DNA from: Pseudomonadota bacterium
GTDB taxonomy: Bacteria; Pseudomonadota; Gammaproteobacteria; JAKAQQ01
Direction of reading: 5' to 3'
Length of the DNA: 64,000 nt
Assembly: GCA_027365475.1 (NCBI GenBank)
Contig: DAHXNI010000031.1
Span: 1 to 64,000, forward strand
Shown: one piece after another, positions 1 through 9,942 of the stretch
How the letters are laid out: each line of letters opens with the position of its first letter
Position numbering within the stretch: position 1 is the stretch's first letter
Notes under the pieces: generated by a model
Seen by the model: the letters and a program-made list of their open reading frames with translations, nothing else
The model's database searches: none
What the model was told of the DNA's origin: nothing
Made by a program: the position numbers and the translations under genes

Positions 1-280
1 TATAAGGAAGTCCGACGTATTCTTCTGGCACGTTCTCCGGCGCAACTGAGCGTCAATAGGCACGAGTTGCAGATGATGTCTGTCTATCAACCGTGTGCGG
101 ATAAATCCTCTGTACAGATTTGTACAGGTTTATAGGAACAGTGGCTGGAACCAATCCAGCCATGGCTCAGAGCGGCTTGAACTCTGGAGCGAGCGTTTGG
201 TCTAAACTGGCAGTCAACCAATGCAGGGTTCCATACGTTATCATCCGAGACTGCTGCCATATCAGCAGGAGGTGACTGAC

Positions 281-724
281 ATGAATAAATTGTTTGCTGT
301 TTCAAGTCTTGCCCTTTCCATTCTTTTGGCTGGTGCCGTATCTGCCAAACAGATACTCGTAAGCCCTTCGCGTCCACATGGGATTATCTCGACTGCACAG
401 CCCGCTGGGCCGCAGGGATACCGGGTCCAGGTGGTTACGATCAATGGGCAGCTCATGCCGGGCCTGCATACGCACCGCTCGACCTATTGGGTTGCGCCCG
501 GACGTTATACCATCGGGTTTCAGGCCATCATGAACAACTTTTCCGGACCGGGCTTTTCGCCAGCAGGTGTGGGCGGGCCCCAGAACCGGAAGACCATTAC
601 GGTGAATGTCCGGCCTGGCTGGGAGTATTTTTTTGCGGCGAAAATCGTCCATGACCGGGCTTATCTCTGGAGGCCCATGATTCTGGAAAAGAAGCGGATA
701 CCGGGCTATCACAGCCATAGCTGA
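281..724 (+). CDS. Small secreted hypothetical protein (signal peptide MNKLFAVSSLALSILLAGAVSA)
   Basis: ORF 221-724 with a better start at 281, preceded by strong SD AGGAGGTGA; N-terminal signal peptide; no family recognised. Confidence 0.7.
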   Translation: MNKLFAVSSLALSILLAGAVSAKQILVSPSRPHGIISTAQPAGPQGYRVQVVTINGQLMPGLHTHRSTYWVAPGRYTIGFQAIMNNFSGPGFSPAGVGGPQNRKTITVNVRPGWEYFFAAKIVHDRAYLWRPMILEKKRIPGYHSHS

Positions 725-867
725 CCCGGTTTCCGGAACCGTTGGGTCTACTCCTACACAAGAGTCTGTTTTTGTGTCAGAATCTCTGAACCCGGATGAA
801 CCGGGCCCTTAGTTTATGGCTGGGGCGAGAGTGATCCGGCCCGTAATTCAAAAGCGGAGAATAAATC

Positions 868-1797
868 GTGCGAGTGGGGATAGTAACTGATGCTACCTGC
901 GACCTGCCTGCGAACTTTATAGGGCCGGGTCGCATTGAAATTCTGCCTGTGAATCTTCATGTCGGAACCCAGATATTTGTGGACAAACGAGATGAGGAGC
1001 AGACCCAGCGTTTTTACCGGATGTACCTCGGTCGGCATGACCATCAGGCCATCACCAAGCCCTTTCCACCCAAGGAAATCGCGGATCTGTTCCTGAACGA
1101 CTGGGTGAAACGCTACGACCGGATTCTGGTGCTTACCGTCACTTCTGCGCGCAGCGAAATTTACAAGAATACGAGCGAGGCGTCTTACACGATCCTTCGG
1201 GACTACAAGAAGATACGGGCTCAGGTCAATCTCACCGAACCATTTCTCATGCGAGTCTTTGACACGCATACCCTTTTCACGGGCCATGGACTGATGGCCT
1301 TTGAAGCACTCAGGCTGCGGGATGTCGGACGTCAGGGATTTGACGTGATCCGCCGTCAACTTGAGTCGATCCACCCAAAGATCCGTGCCTATTTTCTGCC
1401 AAACGATGTGTACTATGTCTATAACCGGGCCAAACTGCGCGGCGAGGAAAGTGTGAACTGGCTGACTTACCAGATTGGAAGCATGCTTGATGTCAAGCCC
1501 ATCATTCAGATGGTGGAAGGCAGTACTGAAATTGTGGCTAGACCCAAGGGATTCAATGGTGGTCTCGACTGGCTGTTTACGAAGGCACGTACCGAAATTG
1601 AGCATGGTCTTTCAGTGAAGGCCGTCTGCATGAGCTATGGAGGTGAACTCGACGAGATCAAAAAACTGGAGCCCTATCAGGAATTCGTGAAATTTGCCCA
1701 TGGCCATAAAGTCGCTACCTCGCTTGCGCTGATGAGTGTCACAGCTGGGATCTATGTCGGACGAGGTGGATTTTCGATGGCCTACGCCGTCGCTTGA
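868..1797 (+). CDS. DegV family protein (fatty-acid-binding fold)
   Basis: MRVGIVTDATCDLP N-terminus, TSARSEIYKN motif, C-terminal domain 'LDVKPIIQMVEGSTEIVARPKG'. Confidence 0.85.
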   Translation: MRVGIVTDATCDLPANFIGPGRIEILPVNLHVGTQIFVDKRDEEQTQRFYRMYLGRHDHQAITKPFPPKEIADLFLNDWVKRYDRILVLTVTSARSEIYKNTSEASYTILRDYKKIRAQVNLTEPFLMRVFDTHTLFTGHGLMAFEALRLRDVGRQGFDVIRRQLESIHPKIRAYFLPNDVYYVYNRAKLRGEESVNWLTYQIGSMLDVKPIIQMVEGSTEIVARPKGFNGGLDWLFTKARTEIEHGLSVKAVCMSYGGELDEIKKLEPYQEFVKFAHGHKVATSLALMSVTAGIYVGRGGFSMAYAVA

Positions 1798-2303
1798 CCT
1801 TGCAGCCTTATTTTCTGACACTTGCCTCCTACCACCGTTGGGCCTACAGAAAACTGATCGAAAGCCTCAAGCCGATCGACGATCAGGAGTATCGGCAGGA
1901 TGCGGGTTTGCCATTCGGCAGTATCCACGGAACCTTGAACCATCTGCTTCTGGTTGACCGGTTGTGGCTCGCGCGTTTCGAGCATCAGCCGGCAGCGTAC
2001 ACCCGGCTAGATGAAGAAATCGAGCAGGACCGGTTGCGTCTCGCATCTGCTCTGGACCAGGGGGTCGAACGGTGGAGGCAGGTATTGATGGGCTGGTCAG
2101 ATGAGCGGTTCTCGGGCGATCTTTCATACCTCACGACCGAAGGAGTGCCGCGCTGCCTCCCGGTGATCCCACTGCTCGCGCACGTTTTCAATCATGGCAC
2201 TCACCACCGGGGTCAGATCACGGCTGTTATCACGAGACTGGGCTTCGATTATCCGGTCTTGGATTTGCCATATTTTTTGGCCGAGGCCCATTCGCTGTTG
2301 TAA
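1794..2303 (+). CDS. DinB family protein (putative metal-dependent)
   Basis: GTLNHLLLVDRLWLARF and HVFNHGTHHRGQITAVITRLG motifs; TTG start overlapping the degV stop. Confidence 0.85.
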   Translation: MTLQPYFLTLASYHRWAYRKLIESLKPIDDQEYRQDAGLPFGSIHGTLNHLLLVDRLWLARFEHQPAAYTRLDEEIEQDRLRLASALDQGVERWRQVLMGWSDERFSGDLSYLTTEGVPRCLPVIPLLAHVFNHGTHHRGQITAVITRLGFDYPVLDLPYFLAEAHSLL

Positions 2304-2329
2304 AGAATGCATGGTTCGACAAGCCGACT

Positions 2330-3157
2330 TCAATGGAGCATAAGAGCGCTGAGTCCCATCAACACGCAATAGACGGCAAAAGGCCTCAGTGCCGTGACTT
2401 CTCGAAAACGGAAGTAGCGCATGAGAAACCAGATGCTGAACCACGCGCAAAGACCTGCTACCAGACCTGCGAGCAGGATTGATCCGAGAAATGAACTCGC
2501 GCCGGTGTGGTTCAAAAACAGCTTGGGTATCTCGAGCAGACCGGCAGCGCCGATGATAGGGGTCGCGAGCAAAAAAGAAAAACGGGCGGCCGCTTCGTAA
2601 TCCAAACCAGTTGCGAGACCAGTCACCAGGGTTGCTGCCGAGCGCGAGATCCCGGGAATGAGCGCAGTCGCCTGCGCGAGGCCAATGCAGAGAACTTCTG
2701 CGGGCCTGAGTTCGTCCAGGTGTCGCCGGACTCCTTCGCGCCGCTTGAGGCGGTCTCCAACCCAGAGGCCCACGCCATTCAAGACCAGGAAAACCGCTGC
2801 GACTGTAAAGCCGGCAAAAAGGCCCCGGACCCACCTCTCGAGCAAGAGTCCCAGGAGGCCTGCGGGGACTGTACCCAGCACGAGTAGCCAGAACAGACGG
2901 GTTTCAGGCTGTGTGGTTCTACCCCGTGTCTGAATCAGGCTTTTCAAAATCCCCCACCAGTCGCGCCAAAAATAGGCGAGCAAAGCCGTTGCCGTTCCGA
3001 CGTGCAGAACTACGATGAATGGCAGAAACCAGGGTGCTGCGCGATTGATCTTGAGATGGAGCAGTGCCGGGATGATGATGCTGTGTGCGAGGCTTGATAC
3101 GGGGAAGAGTTCAGTCAACCCTTGGACGAGAGCCAGAAAGAGCAGGCGGAGAGTCAC
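2330..3157 (-). CDS. uppP: Undecaprenyl-diphosphatase (BacA/UppP)
   Basis: QGLTELFPVSSLAHS and IPGISRSAATLVTGL motifs, polytopic membrane protein. Confidence 0.9.
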   Translation of the reverse strand: MTLRLLFLALVQGLTELFPVSSLAHSIIIPALLHLKINRAAPWFLPFIVVLHVGTATALLAYFWRDWWGILKSLIQTRGRTTQPETRLFWLLVLGTVPAGLLGLLLERWVRGLFAGFTVAAVFLVLNGVGLWVGDRLKRREGVRRHLDELRPAEVLCIGLAQATALIPGISRSAATLVTGLATGLDYEAAARFSFLLATPIIGAAGLLEIPKLFLNHTGASSFLGSILLAGLVAGLCAWFSIWFLMRYFRFREVTALRPFAVYCVLMGLSALMLH

Positions 3158-4722
3158 CGGTCTTTTGCTTTCTCGGAACCGAGATCAAAGTGGATGCCCT
3201 GTGCGAGCGGTAACTCGCGACTGTAGTTAATGGTGTTGGTCTGGCGGCGCATGTAGTTTTTCCATGCATCCGATCCGGATTCGCGTCCTCCGCCCGTAGC
3301 CTTCTCACCGCCGAAAGCGCCACCGATCTCGGCACCGGAGGTACCGATATTCACGTTGGCAATTCCGCAATCGCTTCCCCGAGCTGAAAGAAACACCTCG
3401 GCATGGGCAATTTGTCTCGTAAAGATTGCTGATGACAATCCTTGTGGGACAGAGTTGTGGAACGCGATTGCTTCATCGAAATCACGATAGGTCAGGATAT
3501 AGAGTATGGGGGCAAAGGTTTCTTCTCGGATCAAGGGCCAAGTGGGTTCGGCCCGGACCAAGGTTGGCTCGACGAAATGGCCCGGACGATCCAGCACCTG
3601 TCCGCCGTATAAAATCTGTGCACCACGGGATCGAAGATCCTGTAGGGCAGCCTGGTACCGTTCGACTGCACCTCTGTCAATGAGGGGACCCATGAGTGTT
3701 TTCGGGTCGAGCGGATCGCCGATTTTGATTTGTTGGTAGGCGCGGACCAGTCGATCGATCAGGGTATCTGCAATCGAAGATTCGACAATGAGTCGCCGTG
3801 TGGAGGTGCAGCGTTGCCCAGCAGTGCCGACTGCGCCAAAGACGATGGCAGGTACGGCAAGATCGAGATCAGCCGATTCATCGACAATGATGGCATTGTT
3901 GCCGCCCAGTTCGAGGAGGCAACGCCCCAGTCGCTTGGCCGCAATTTCAGCCACACGAATTCCGATTGCGGTCGATCCGGTGAATGACATGAGCCCGATA
4001 CGCGAATCGGCGTAAAACCGCTCTGCCAGCTGATTGTCTGTGGTGGTGAACAGACTCGAAACCTGAGGAAAACCATTGGCTTCAAGCACATGGCTCACGA
4101 TTTTCTGAACTGCAACGGCCGATAGGACGGCCTTGGGTGATGGTTTCCATACTGTCACATCGCCACAGATCAAGGCCAGAAACGCGTTCCAGGCGTACAC
4201 CGCAACTGGGAAATTGAATGCAGTCGCGATCCCGACGATGCCAAGTGGATGCCACTGTTCGTACATCCTGTGTTCGGGGCGTTCGGAGTGCAACGTGAGT
4301 CCATAGAGCATGCGTGACTGCCCGACTGCAAAATCGGCCATGTCGATCATTTCCTGGACTTCTCCGTCTCCCTCTGCCTTGATTTTCCCCGTTTCCAGAC
4401 TGATCAGGCTGCCTAGGGCGTCTTTATATTGCCGCAAGGCCTCTCCGATCAATCGGACAGCCTGGCCGCGTTTCGGAGCAGGGATGCGTCGCCAAGCGTC
4501 GAAAGTCACCTGGCTTTCGATGAGAAGTCGTTCGTAGTGTTCTGGGTGAGTGGTCGCGAGAGTTGCGATGCGAACACCATTCGAGGGGCTGTGAATCTCA
4601 AGTCTCGGCATTTCCGGTGAGATGAGCCAACCGCACTGGCCGCTGAAGGTACCTGGCAGATCCCGACTGGGATCGAGATCCAACTGGGCGAGGATGTTTG
4701 CGGTGGTCATCGGGTTATGCAT
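3154..4722 (-). CDS. Aldehyde dehydrogenase, ALDH7/antiquitin-like (alpha-aminoadipate semialdehyde / piperideine-6-carboxylate dehydrogenase)
   Basis: LLELGGNNAIIV, GTAGQRCTSTRRL, EIGGAFGGEKATGGGRESGSDAWKNYMRRQTNTINYS: ALDH7-type active site and C-terminus. Confidence 0.88.
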   Translation of the reverse strand: MHNPMTTANILAQLDLDPSRDLPGTFSGQCGWLISPEMPRLEIHSPSNGVRIATLATTHPEHYERLLIESQVTFDAWRRIPAPKRGQAVRLIGEALRQYKDALGSLISLETGKIKAEGDGEVQEMIDMADFAVGQSRMLYGLTLHSERPEHRMYEQWHPLGIVGIATAFNFPVAVYAWNAFLALICGDVTVWKPSPKAVLSAVAVQKIVSHVLEANGFPQVSSLFTTTDNQLAERFYADSRIGLMSFTGSTAIGIRVAEIAAKRLGRCLLELGGNNAIIVDESADLDLAVPAIVFGAVGTAGQRCTSTRRLIVESSIADTLIDRLVRAYQQIKIGDPLDPKTLMGPLIDRGAVERYQAALQDLRSRGAQILYGGQVLDRPGHFVEPTLVRAEPTWPLIREETFAPILYILTYRDFDEAIAFHNSVPQGLSSAIFTRQIAHAEVFLSARGSDCGIANVNIGTSGAEIGGAFGGEKATGGGRESGSDAWKNYMRRQTNTINYSRELPLAQGIHFDLGSEKAKDR

Positions 4723-4746
4723 GGCAGGTGTTTGGAGCGGGTTGAG

Positions 4747-5874
4747 TCAGGAGTTATGGATGGTCGAGAGATTGGGAGATTGGCGATAGTACGCACCAAA
4801 CCGGTTGCCGAGAAAGGCATCGAGCGTGAAATTCTCCTGGCGGACTAGACCATGATGTGCCTTCGGGTTTGCCAGGACGAGATCGACTACAGCCGAGATT
4901 CCAGCCGCTGTGGTGATTTGAATGGCAGACCAGAGCGAGTTGCCGACCCGTCCAGGATAGACTGAGTTGACATAAGTCTCCTCGTAAAAACCGCCGTTGC
5001 GCAATCCATTGACATTGACATAAATCAAAACTACATCTTGCTCGGTCCGGGGGATCGAGTTTTCCAGGATCGATTTGAGAGTGGCACGGTCATGATTCAG
5101 CCGTAGGTCGTTCATGAGAAACCGAACCAGTTCACAGTGGCCCGGATATCGGATTGTCTTGTAGGTCAAGGTTTCGATTCTGCCGCTGTAGGTCTGGGAC
5201 AGCGATCCCAGCCCGCCGGATGTGTTGAAGGCCTCGTAGCGACGTCCCTCAAGTTCAATGCTCTCCATTCCTTCCAAAGGCTGGATTTCCACTTCCTTGC
5301 CGTCAATGATTCCCCGGCAAGCGTTGCCGTATTCATTGATGACCCCGTCGGAGGACCAGGTGAGCGCGTATTTCAGAGTATTGGAAGGAAACTGGGGTAG
5401 TGCACCCACGCGCAGTTTGGCTTCATGGAGTCGTTCAAAATGGCACATGAGCGAGTGGGCGACGATGCTGATAAAACCCGGGGCGAGTCCGCATTGTGGC
5501 ACGAAGCTTGAAGTGGCTCCCTGACTGATTCGGTTGACGGCATCAGTTACCGAGACATCCTCTGTGAGGTCAAAGTAGTGTCGATTCTTCTCACGAGCGA
5601 CCTCCGCCACTGTAACATTGCAATAAAAAGGCAGACTTGAGATCAGCGCTTCGATTCCATGCTGCTCAACGGCTCGGGCAATCTGGTTTCGATCCGTTGC
5701 ATCAAGATGCAGAGGATGAAGGGGTTTTTGCGGAAAAGCTTGAGCTGCGCGCGCGGCCACATCCGGCTGGCTGTCAGCCAGATATACCGTGTAATCTCCT
5801 GAATCGGCCAGCATGCCGGAAAGGAGCGAACCGATTTTTCCCGCTCCCAGAACTAGGACCTTTTTCATACTCAT
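4747..5874 (-). CDS. Saccharopine dehydrogenase family protein
   Basis: VLVLGAGKIGSLLSGMLADSGDYTVYLAD Rossmann motif; FVPQCGLAPGFISIVAHSL; saccharopine reductase-like C-terminus. Confidence 0.85.
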   Translation of the reverse strand: MSMKKVLVLGAGKIGSLLSGMLADSGDYTVYLADSQPDVAARAAQAFPQKPLHPLHLDATDRNQIARAVEQHGIEALISSLPFYCNVTVAEVAREKNRHYFDLTEDVSVTDAVNRISQGATSSFVPQCGLAPGFISIVAHSLMCHFERLHEAKLRVGALPQFPSNTLKYALTWSSDGVINEYGNACRGIIDGKEVEIQPLEGMESIELEGRRYEAFNTSGGLGSLSQTYSGRIETLTYKTIRYPGHCELVRFLMNDLRLNHDRATLKSILENSIPRTEQDVVLIYVNVNGLRNGGFYEETYVNSVYPGRVGNSLWSAIQITTAAGISAVVDLVLANPKAHHGLVRQENFTLDAFLGNRFGAYYRQSPNLSTIHNS

Positions 5875-6158
5875 GCACCTCAGCTTGCTAGGTCGTGCGG
5901 CGCTGTTCCATCCGCTGGTCCGGCAAGCGCCACGCCCGGAACGGATTCTGCAGGTATTCGCAATGGAACTTGATAATTGTGCCAGTTTTTAACGGCTGAT
6001 GCCAGTCGGTTTTCCGACATGGAGGCTGAGTCAGCGTTGATTCGGAGCTGAATACCGGTGATCACAAGTTCTAGAGTGCTTTGCTATAGTACGATTGACC
6101 AAGTCAAGTTCCTAAATTTTCCAGGAAGGCAACATCGATATTCACTGACTTCGGAGGA

Positions 6159-6557
6159 ATGCCAACCATGCGTACTGAATTGCTCATGCTCGGTCTAAGT
6201 GTGATATTGGGGCTCGTGCAAATCCTCTTACCGACTTGGACTCCCGTATCGTTGCGTGGATTACGCTGGGCTTTGGGGCCACGGGATGAGAGTTTCCCTC
6301 AACCATCCGGTTTAACAGGACGTCTCGATCGTGCGTTGCATAATTTCCTTGAAACCTTTCCCTTATTTGCCGGAGCCTTACTTGCGGTTTTGGTGAGTGG
6401 ACGCACCGATCAAGTGAGCATCCTTGGAGCGGAGCTCTATTTCTGGGCGCGTCTGATCTATGTTCCTGCATATGCCGCTGGGATTCCGGGCTTGCGCACT
6501 CTCGTCTGGCTTGTTTCTGTTCTCGGGATTGTTCTGGTTTTGATTGCCCTGCTTTGA
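6159..6557 (+). CDS. MAPEG family membrane protein
   Basis: ~130 aa, four TM segments, RLDRALHNFLETFPLFAGAL and WARLIYVPAYAAGIPGLRTLVW motifs. Confidence 0.85.
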   Translation: MPTMRTELLMLGLSVILGLVQILLPTWTPVSLRGLRWALGPRDESFPQPSGLTGRLDRALHNFLETFPLFAGALLAVLVSGRTDQVSILGAELYFWARLIYVPAYAAGIPGLRTLVWLVSVLGIVLVLIALL

Positions 6558-6630
6558 TAAAACGGATGGCCAGATAACTACCAAGGAGGCTTTGTGAGGG
6601 GGCGTTGAATAAAGACATGGAGATATAGTA

Positions 6631-6647
6631 GACTAGACGGTCTAGTC
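6631..6647. promoter_or_regulatory. Perfect inverted repeat GACTAGAC-G-GTCTAGTC, probable TetR-family operator
   Basis: 17-bp palindrome 23 bp upstream of the GTG start of the TetR gene heading the RND operon. Confidence 0.75.
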
Positions 6648-6669
6648 AATATTTTATTGAGCACAATCC

Positions 6670-7320
6670 GTGGCGAACGCACAAAACACGACCAAATGTG
6701 CCGAACGGGAAGCGGCCATTTTGTCCGGCGCAAGAAAAGTATTCCTCGCATGCGGGTTTGGAGGCGCGACAATGGATGCCATTGCGATCGCATCCAATGT
6801 TTCGAAGCAGACGGTTTACAACCATTACGGGTCGAAGGAGGATCTTTTTGCGTCAATGATCCGATCGAGTTGTCGGGAAATCCTCAAGGTACTTCAGTCA
6901 GCTGCCCCCAAAGGGGATCCGCAATCGCTTTTACGGCTGGTGGGCGAACATTTTCTTGAAATGGCATTGGATCCAGCCAAGATCGCCCTGCGTCGGGTTC
7001 TGTTGGCCGAGATTTCCCGGTTTCCCGAGCTTGGGCAGATCTATTACCGGTCCGGTCCGGCCTACTTGCGTCAGTTTCTCGCCGAGTATCTGGCGGAACA
7101 GAACGCCAATGGTACGCTTGACGTTGCGGATCCCTCCCTCATGGCCGACCAGTTCATCGGGATGCTCGCGGCCTGCTCGCAGAAGGCTGAACTGGGGATC
7201 CAGCCGGTGATGGATGAGAGTGCACGGAGGCGCTATATCGACCATGCCGTGGACCTGATCATCAGTGCTTCGCAACCCGCGCACCTTGGCGAGACCAGCC
7301 GGGAGGCACACCATGCTTGA
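6670..7320 (+). CDS. TetR/AcrR family transcriptional regulator
   Basis: GTG start; HTH 'GARKVFLACGFGGATMDAIAIASNVSKQTVYNHYGSKEDLFASM'. Confidence 0.93.
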   Translation: MANAQNTTKCAEREAAILSGARKVFLACGFGGATMDAIAIASNVSKQTVYNHYGSKEDLFASMIRSSCREILKVLQSAAPKGDPQSLLRLVGEHFLEMALDPAKIALRRVLLAEISRFPELGQIYYRSGPAYLRQFLAEYLAEQNANGTLDVADPSLMADQFIGMLAACSQKAELGIQPVMDESARRRYIDHAVDLIISASQPAHLGETSREAHHA

Positions 7321-8827
7321 ACCCAGCCACTCCACACGCACGGTCCGAACCATGACGTTGCTTGTGCTGGCATTTCTTGCGGGGTGTGCAGTCGGTCCCG
7401 CATATGTCAGACCCAAAGTTCCATCAGTCAAGGGATATACCGCGCGAGCCGAGCCTTTGCAGAGCCGGAATCATGCACACGTGCCGACGCAACGGTTCCA
7501 ATATGGTGCCGGACCCGGATCTGGATGGTGGCAGGGTTTCCACAGCAAGCTCATTGATTCATTGATCGATCAGGCTCTCCGGGACAATCCAGGGCTTCAT
7601 GCCGAGGAAGCAACCTTAGAGGAGGCGCACTATGCTCTGCGTGCGGACCAGGGGATTTTCTTCCCACAGGTCTCACTCGGGCTGAGTGGCGAAAGGAATC
7701 GGCCATCGGGAGCGACTTCCGGTGGAGTATTCCATCCGCCAATTTTCAACCTCTATACCGGACAGGTTTCGGTCAGCTACTATCCCGATATTTTTGGGCT
7801 CAATCATCTTCTGACTGACCAGGGACGTGCCGAGGAGGCTGTTGCCCAGGATGAACTCGACGCAGCCCGCCTCACGCTCGAAGGCAACGTCCTCAATACC
7901 CTTTTTGACTGGATCGCCTTGCGACAGGAAGTGGCTGCACAGTCCCGCACCATCCATGATCAGCGAACACTGCTATCCCTGGCCGTCAAGCGTTATCGGT
8001 TGGGAGCGGATTCGGAGCTTGATGTTCTCACCCAGCAGACGGAACTCGCCTCCTCTGAAGCCGCGCTTCCGCCGCTTGAAAGCGCACGCGACCAGGCAGC
8101 CCACCTGCTTGCGATCTATTTGGGTGAGTTTCCAGCACAGGCACTTCCTCTCGGCCAAATGGGATTCCGGACGATCCATCTGCCGCGCCACCTTCCGGTG
8201 GCGTTGCCCTCAGATCTGGTTCGCATCCGTCCGGACATCCTGGCTGCAGAAGCCCAGTTGCGCGCTGCCAATGCCGTGGTCGGGCAGCGTGTGGCTGCGA
8301 TGTATCCACTCGTCGAATTGACTGCGGGCGGGGGAGTTGAGAGCAACAGCTGGCGTAATCTTTTCCTCTCAGCGAGCCGGATCTGGGACATCGGTGCTGC
8401 CCTCACAATGCCTATTTTTGACGGTGGAACGCTTGAGGCTGAAAAGCAGGAGGCTGTTCAATCCTACCGTGCATTGTTTGCCGATTATCAGGCAACCGTG
8501 CTCAATGCGTTCGCGAACGTGGCAGATACACTGCGTGCACTGGAACACGATTCCAGCACACTGGCTGCACAAGCGCGTGCCTTGAATGCCGCGGAGCGCG
8601 CCTTTCATCTCGTGCAGGTTGAATATCGTTCGGGCGCTGTCAACTACTTGAGTGTTTTGGCCAGCGAAACGGCACTTGAAAATGCAAGGATCGGGTATGT
8701 TGAAGCCCAGGCAGGTCGCTATACCGATACTGTTGCTCTGTACGTAGCGCTGGGCGGCAGCCGTCTTCCGGTCGCCCCCCATCACCCCTCGTCCCAGTCT
8801 CATGCATCAGAGGAGGTTCGCCCATGA
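7313..8827 (+). CDS. RND efflux outer-membrane lipoprotein (NodT/OprM type)
   Basis: Lipobox LAFLAGC followed by AVGPAYVRPK; start 7313 overlaps the TetR stop (ATGCTTGA); OEP repeats. Confidence 0.92.
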   Translation: MLEPSHSTRTVRTMTLLVLAFLAGCAVGPAYVRPKVPSVKGYTARAEPLQSRNHAHVPTQRFQYGAGPGSGWWQGFHSKLIDSLIDQALRDNPGLHAEEATLEEAHYALRADQGIFFPQVSLGLSGERNRPSGATSGGVFHPPIFNLYTGQVSVSYYPDIFGLNHLLTDQGRAEEAVAQDELDAARLTLEGNVLNTLFDWIALRQEVAAQSRTIHDQRTLLSLAVKRYRLGADSELDVLTQQTELASSEAALPPLESARDQAAHLLAIYLGEFPAQALPLGQMGFRTIHLPRHLPVALPSDLVRIRPDILAAEAQLRAANAVVGQRVAAMYPLVELTAGGGVESNSWRNLFLSASRIWDIGAALTMPIFDGGTLEAEKQEAVQSYRALFADYQATVLNAFANVADTLRALEHDSSTLAAQARALNAAERAFHLVQVEYRSGAVNYLSVLASETALENARIGYVEAQAGRYTDTVALYVALGGSRLPVAPHHPSSQSHASEEVRP

Positions 8828-9924
8828 GCGGATCACAAAAGCGTGTACTCATCCTGAGTTCGATCGTTGCCGGTGTCGTTCTGGCTCTCCTCATCGGCAT
8901 CCGCACCTGGATGGGATATGAGGCCGCTGCGGCGATGGCACACAGGGGGCCGATGCTGGTGAGCGTGACCACTGCGCCGGTCCGGACGATGCCCTGGACG
9001 AAAAACATTCACGCGGTTGCCAACCTGGTGGCTGTATCAGGAGTGGAGCTTACCCCTCAGCTGGCGGGGCAGATTACTGCCATCGATTTTCACTCAGGCG
9101 AGTATGTCCATCGGGGACAGGTCTTGATCGAAATCGATGACTCCAACGTCCGTGCACAGTTGGCAAGGGACCGAGCCGCTCTCACGCTTGCAGAGATCAA
9201 CTATCGACGTGCGCTTCGCCTTTATAAGGTCAATGCGACGAGTCGTTCAACACTAGATACGGCGCTGGCCAATCGGAACTCGGCCCGTGCAGTGGTTGCA
9301 AATGATGAAGCGACTTTGGCCAAACTCCGTTTTCAGGCTCCTTTTTCCGGCTGGATCGGGGTACGGCAAGTGAGTCTTGGTCAATACCTCATTCCCGGGG
9401 CAACGATTACATCGCTCAACGTCTGGCAGCCACTGCGGGTTGAATTCACGGTTCCCCAAAATCAGGTCGCCAAGATCCGTCCCGGAGTACCGATCACGGT
9501 TCGGGTTGATGCCTACCCGAAGCATCCATTTGGGGGACATATCGTGGCTGTGAGTTCACGAATCAATCCGGCTACACGGAATCTTTCCGTCGATGCTGAA
9601 ATCCCAAACCGGCATCAATGGCTCCGCCCTGGCATGTTTGGCGAAGTTACACTTGAGATCGGGCATCCGCATCCCACGCTTGTCGTTCCGAGCACGGCAC
9701 TCACTTACAGTACTTTTGGGGATTACGTTTATGTGATCCACCAAAAGAAGATATTGGGTCACCTCCTTCCCGTGGCGATTGCAACGCCCGTCCAGGTGGG
9801 GTCTGTCCGGGGAAGCATCACACCCATACGTTCTGGCCTCAAGCCTGGTGAACGTGTCGTGACGGCCGGCCAAATCAAACTGAGAAGCGGTATGCCGGTT
9901 TCCATACACGGAACCCAACCCTGA
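8824..9924 (+). CDS. RND efflux periplasmic adaptor subunit (HlyD/AcrA family)
   Basis: GQITAIDFHSGEYVHRGQVLIEIDDSNVRAQLARD lipoyl hairpin; APFSGWIGVRQVSLGQYL. Confidence 0.92.
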   Translation: MSGSQKRVLILSSIVAGVVLALLIGIRTWMGYEAAAAMAHRGPMLVSVTTAPVRTMPWTKNIHAVANLVAVSGVELTPQLAGQITAIDFHSGEYVHRGQVLIEIDDSNVRAQLARDRAALTLAEINYRRALRLYKVNATSRSTLDTALANRNSARAVVANDEATLAKLRFQAPFSGWIGVRQVSLGQYLIPGATITSLNVWQPLRVEFTVPQNQVAKIRPGVPITVRVDAYPKHPFGGHIVAVSSRINPATRNLSVDAEIPNRHQWLRPGMFGEVTLEIGHPHPTLVVPSTALTYSTFGDYVYVIHQKKILGHLLPVAIATPVQVGSVRGSITPIRSGLKPGERVVTAGQIKLRSGMPVSIHGTQP

Positions 9925-9942
9925 GTCGAGGAGACCCAGATC

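Noticed and set aside
814-1605. 263-aa minus-strand ORF
   Set aside because: Antisense to the clearly recognisable degV gene; no family features, typical shadow ORF in GC-rich DNA.
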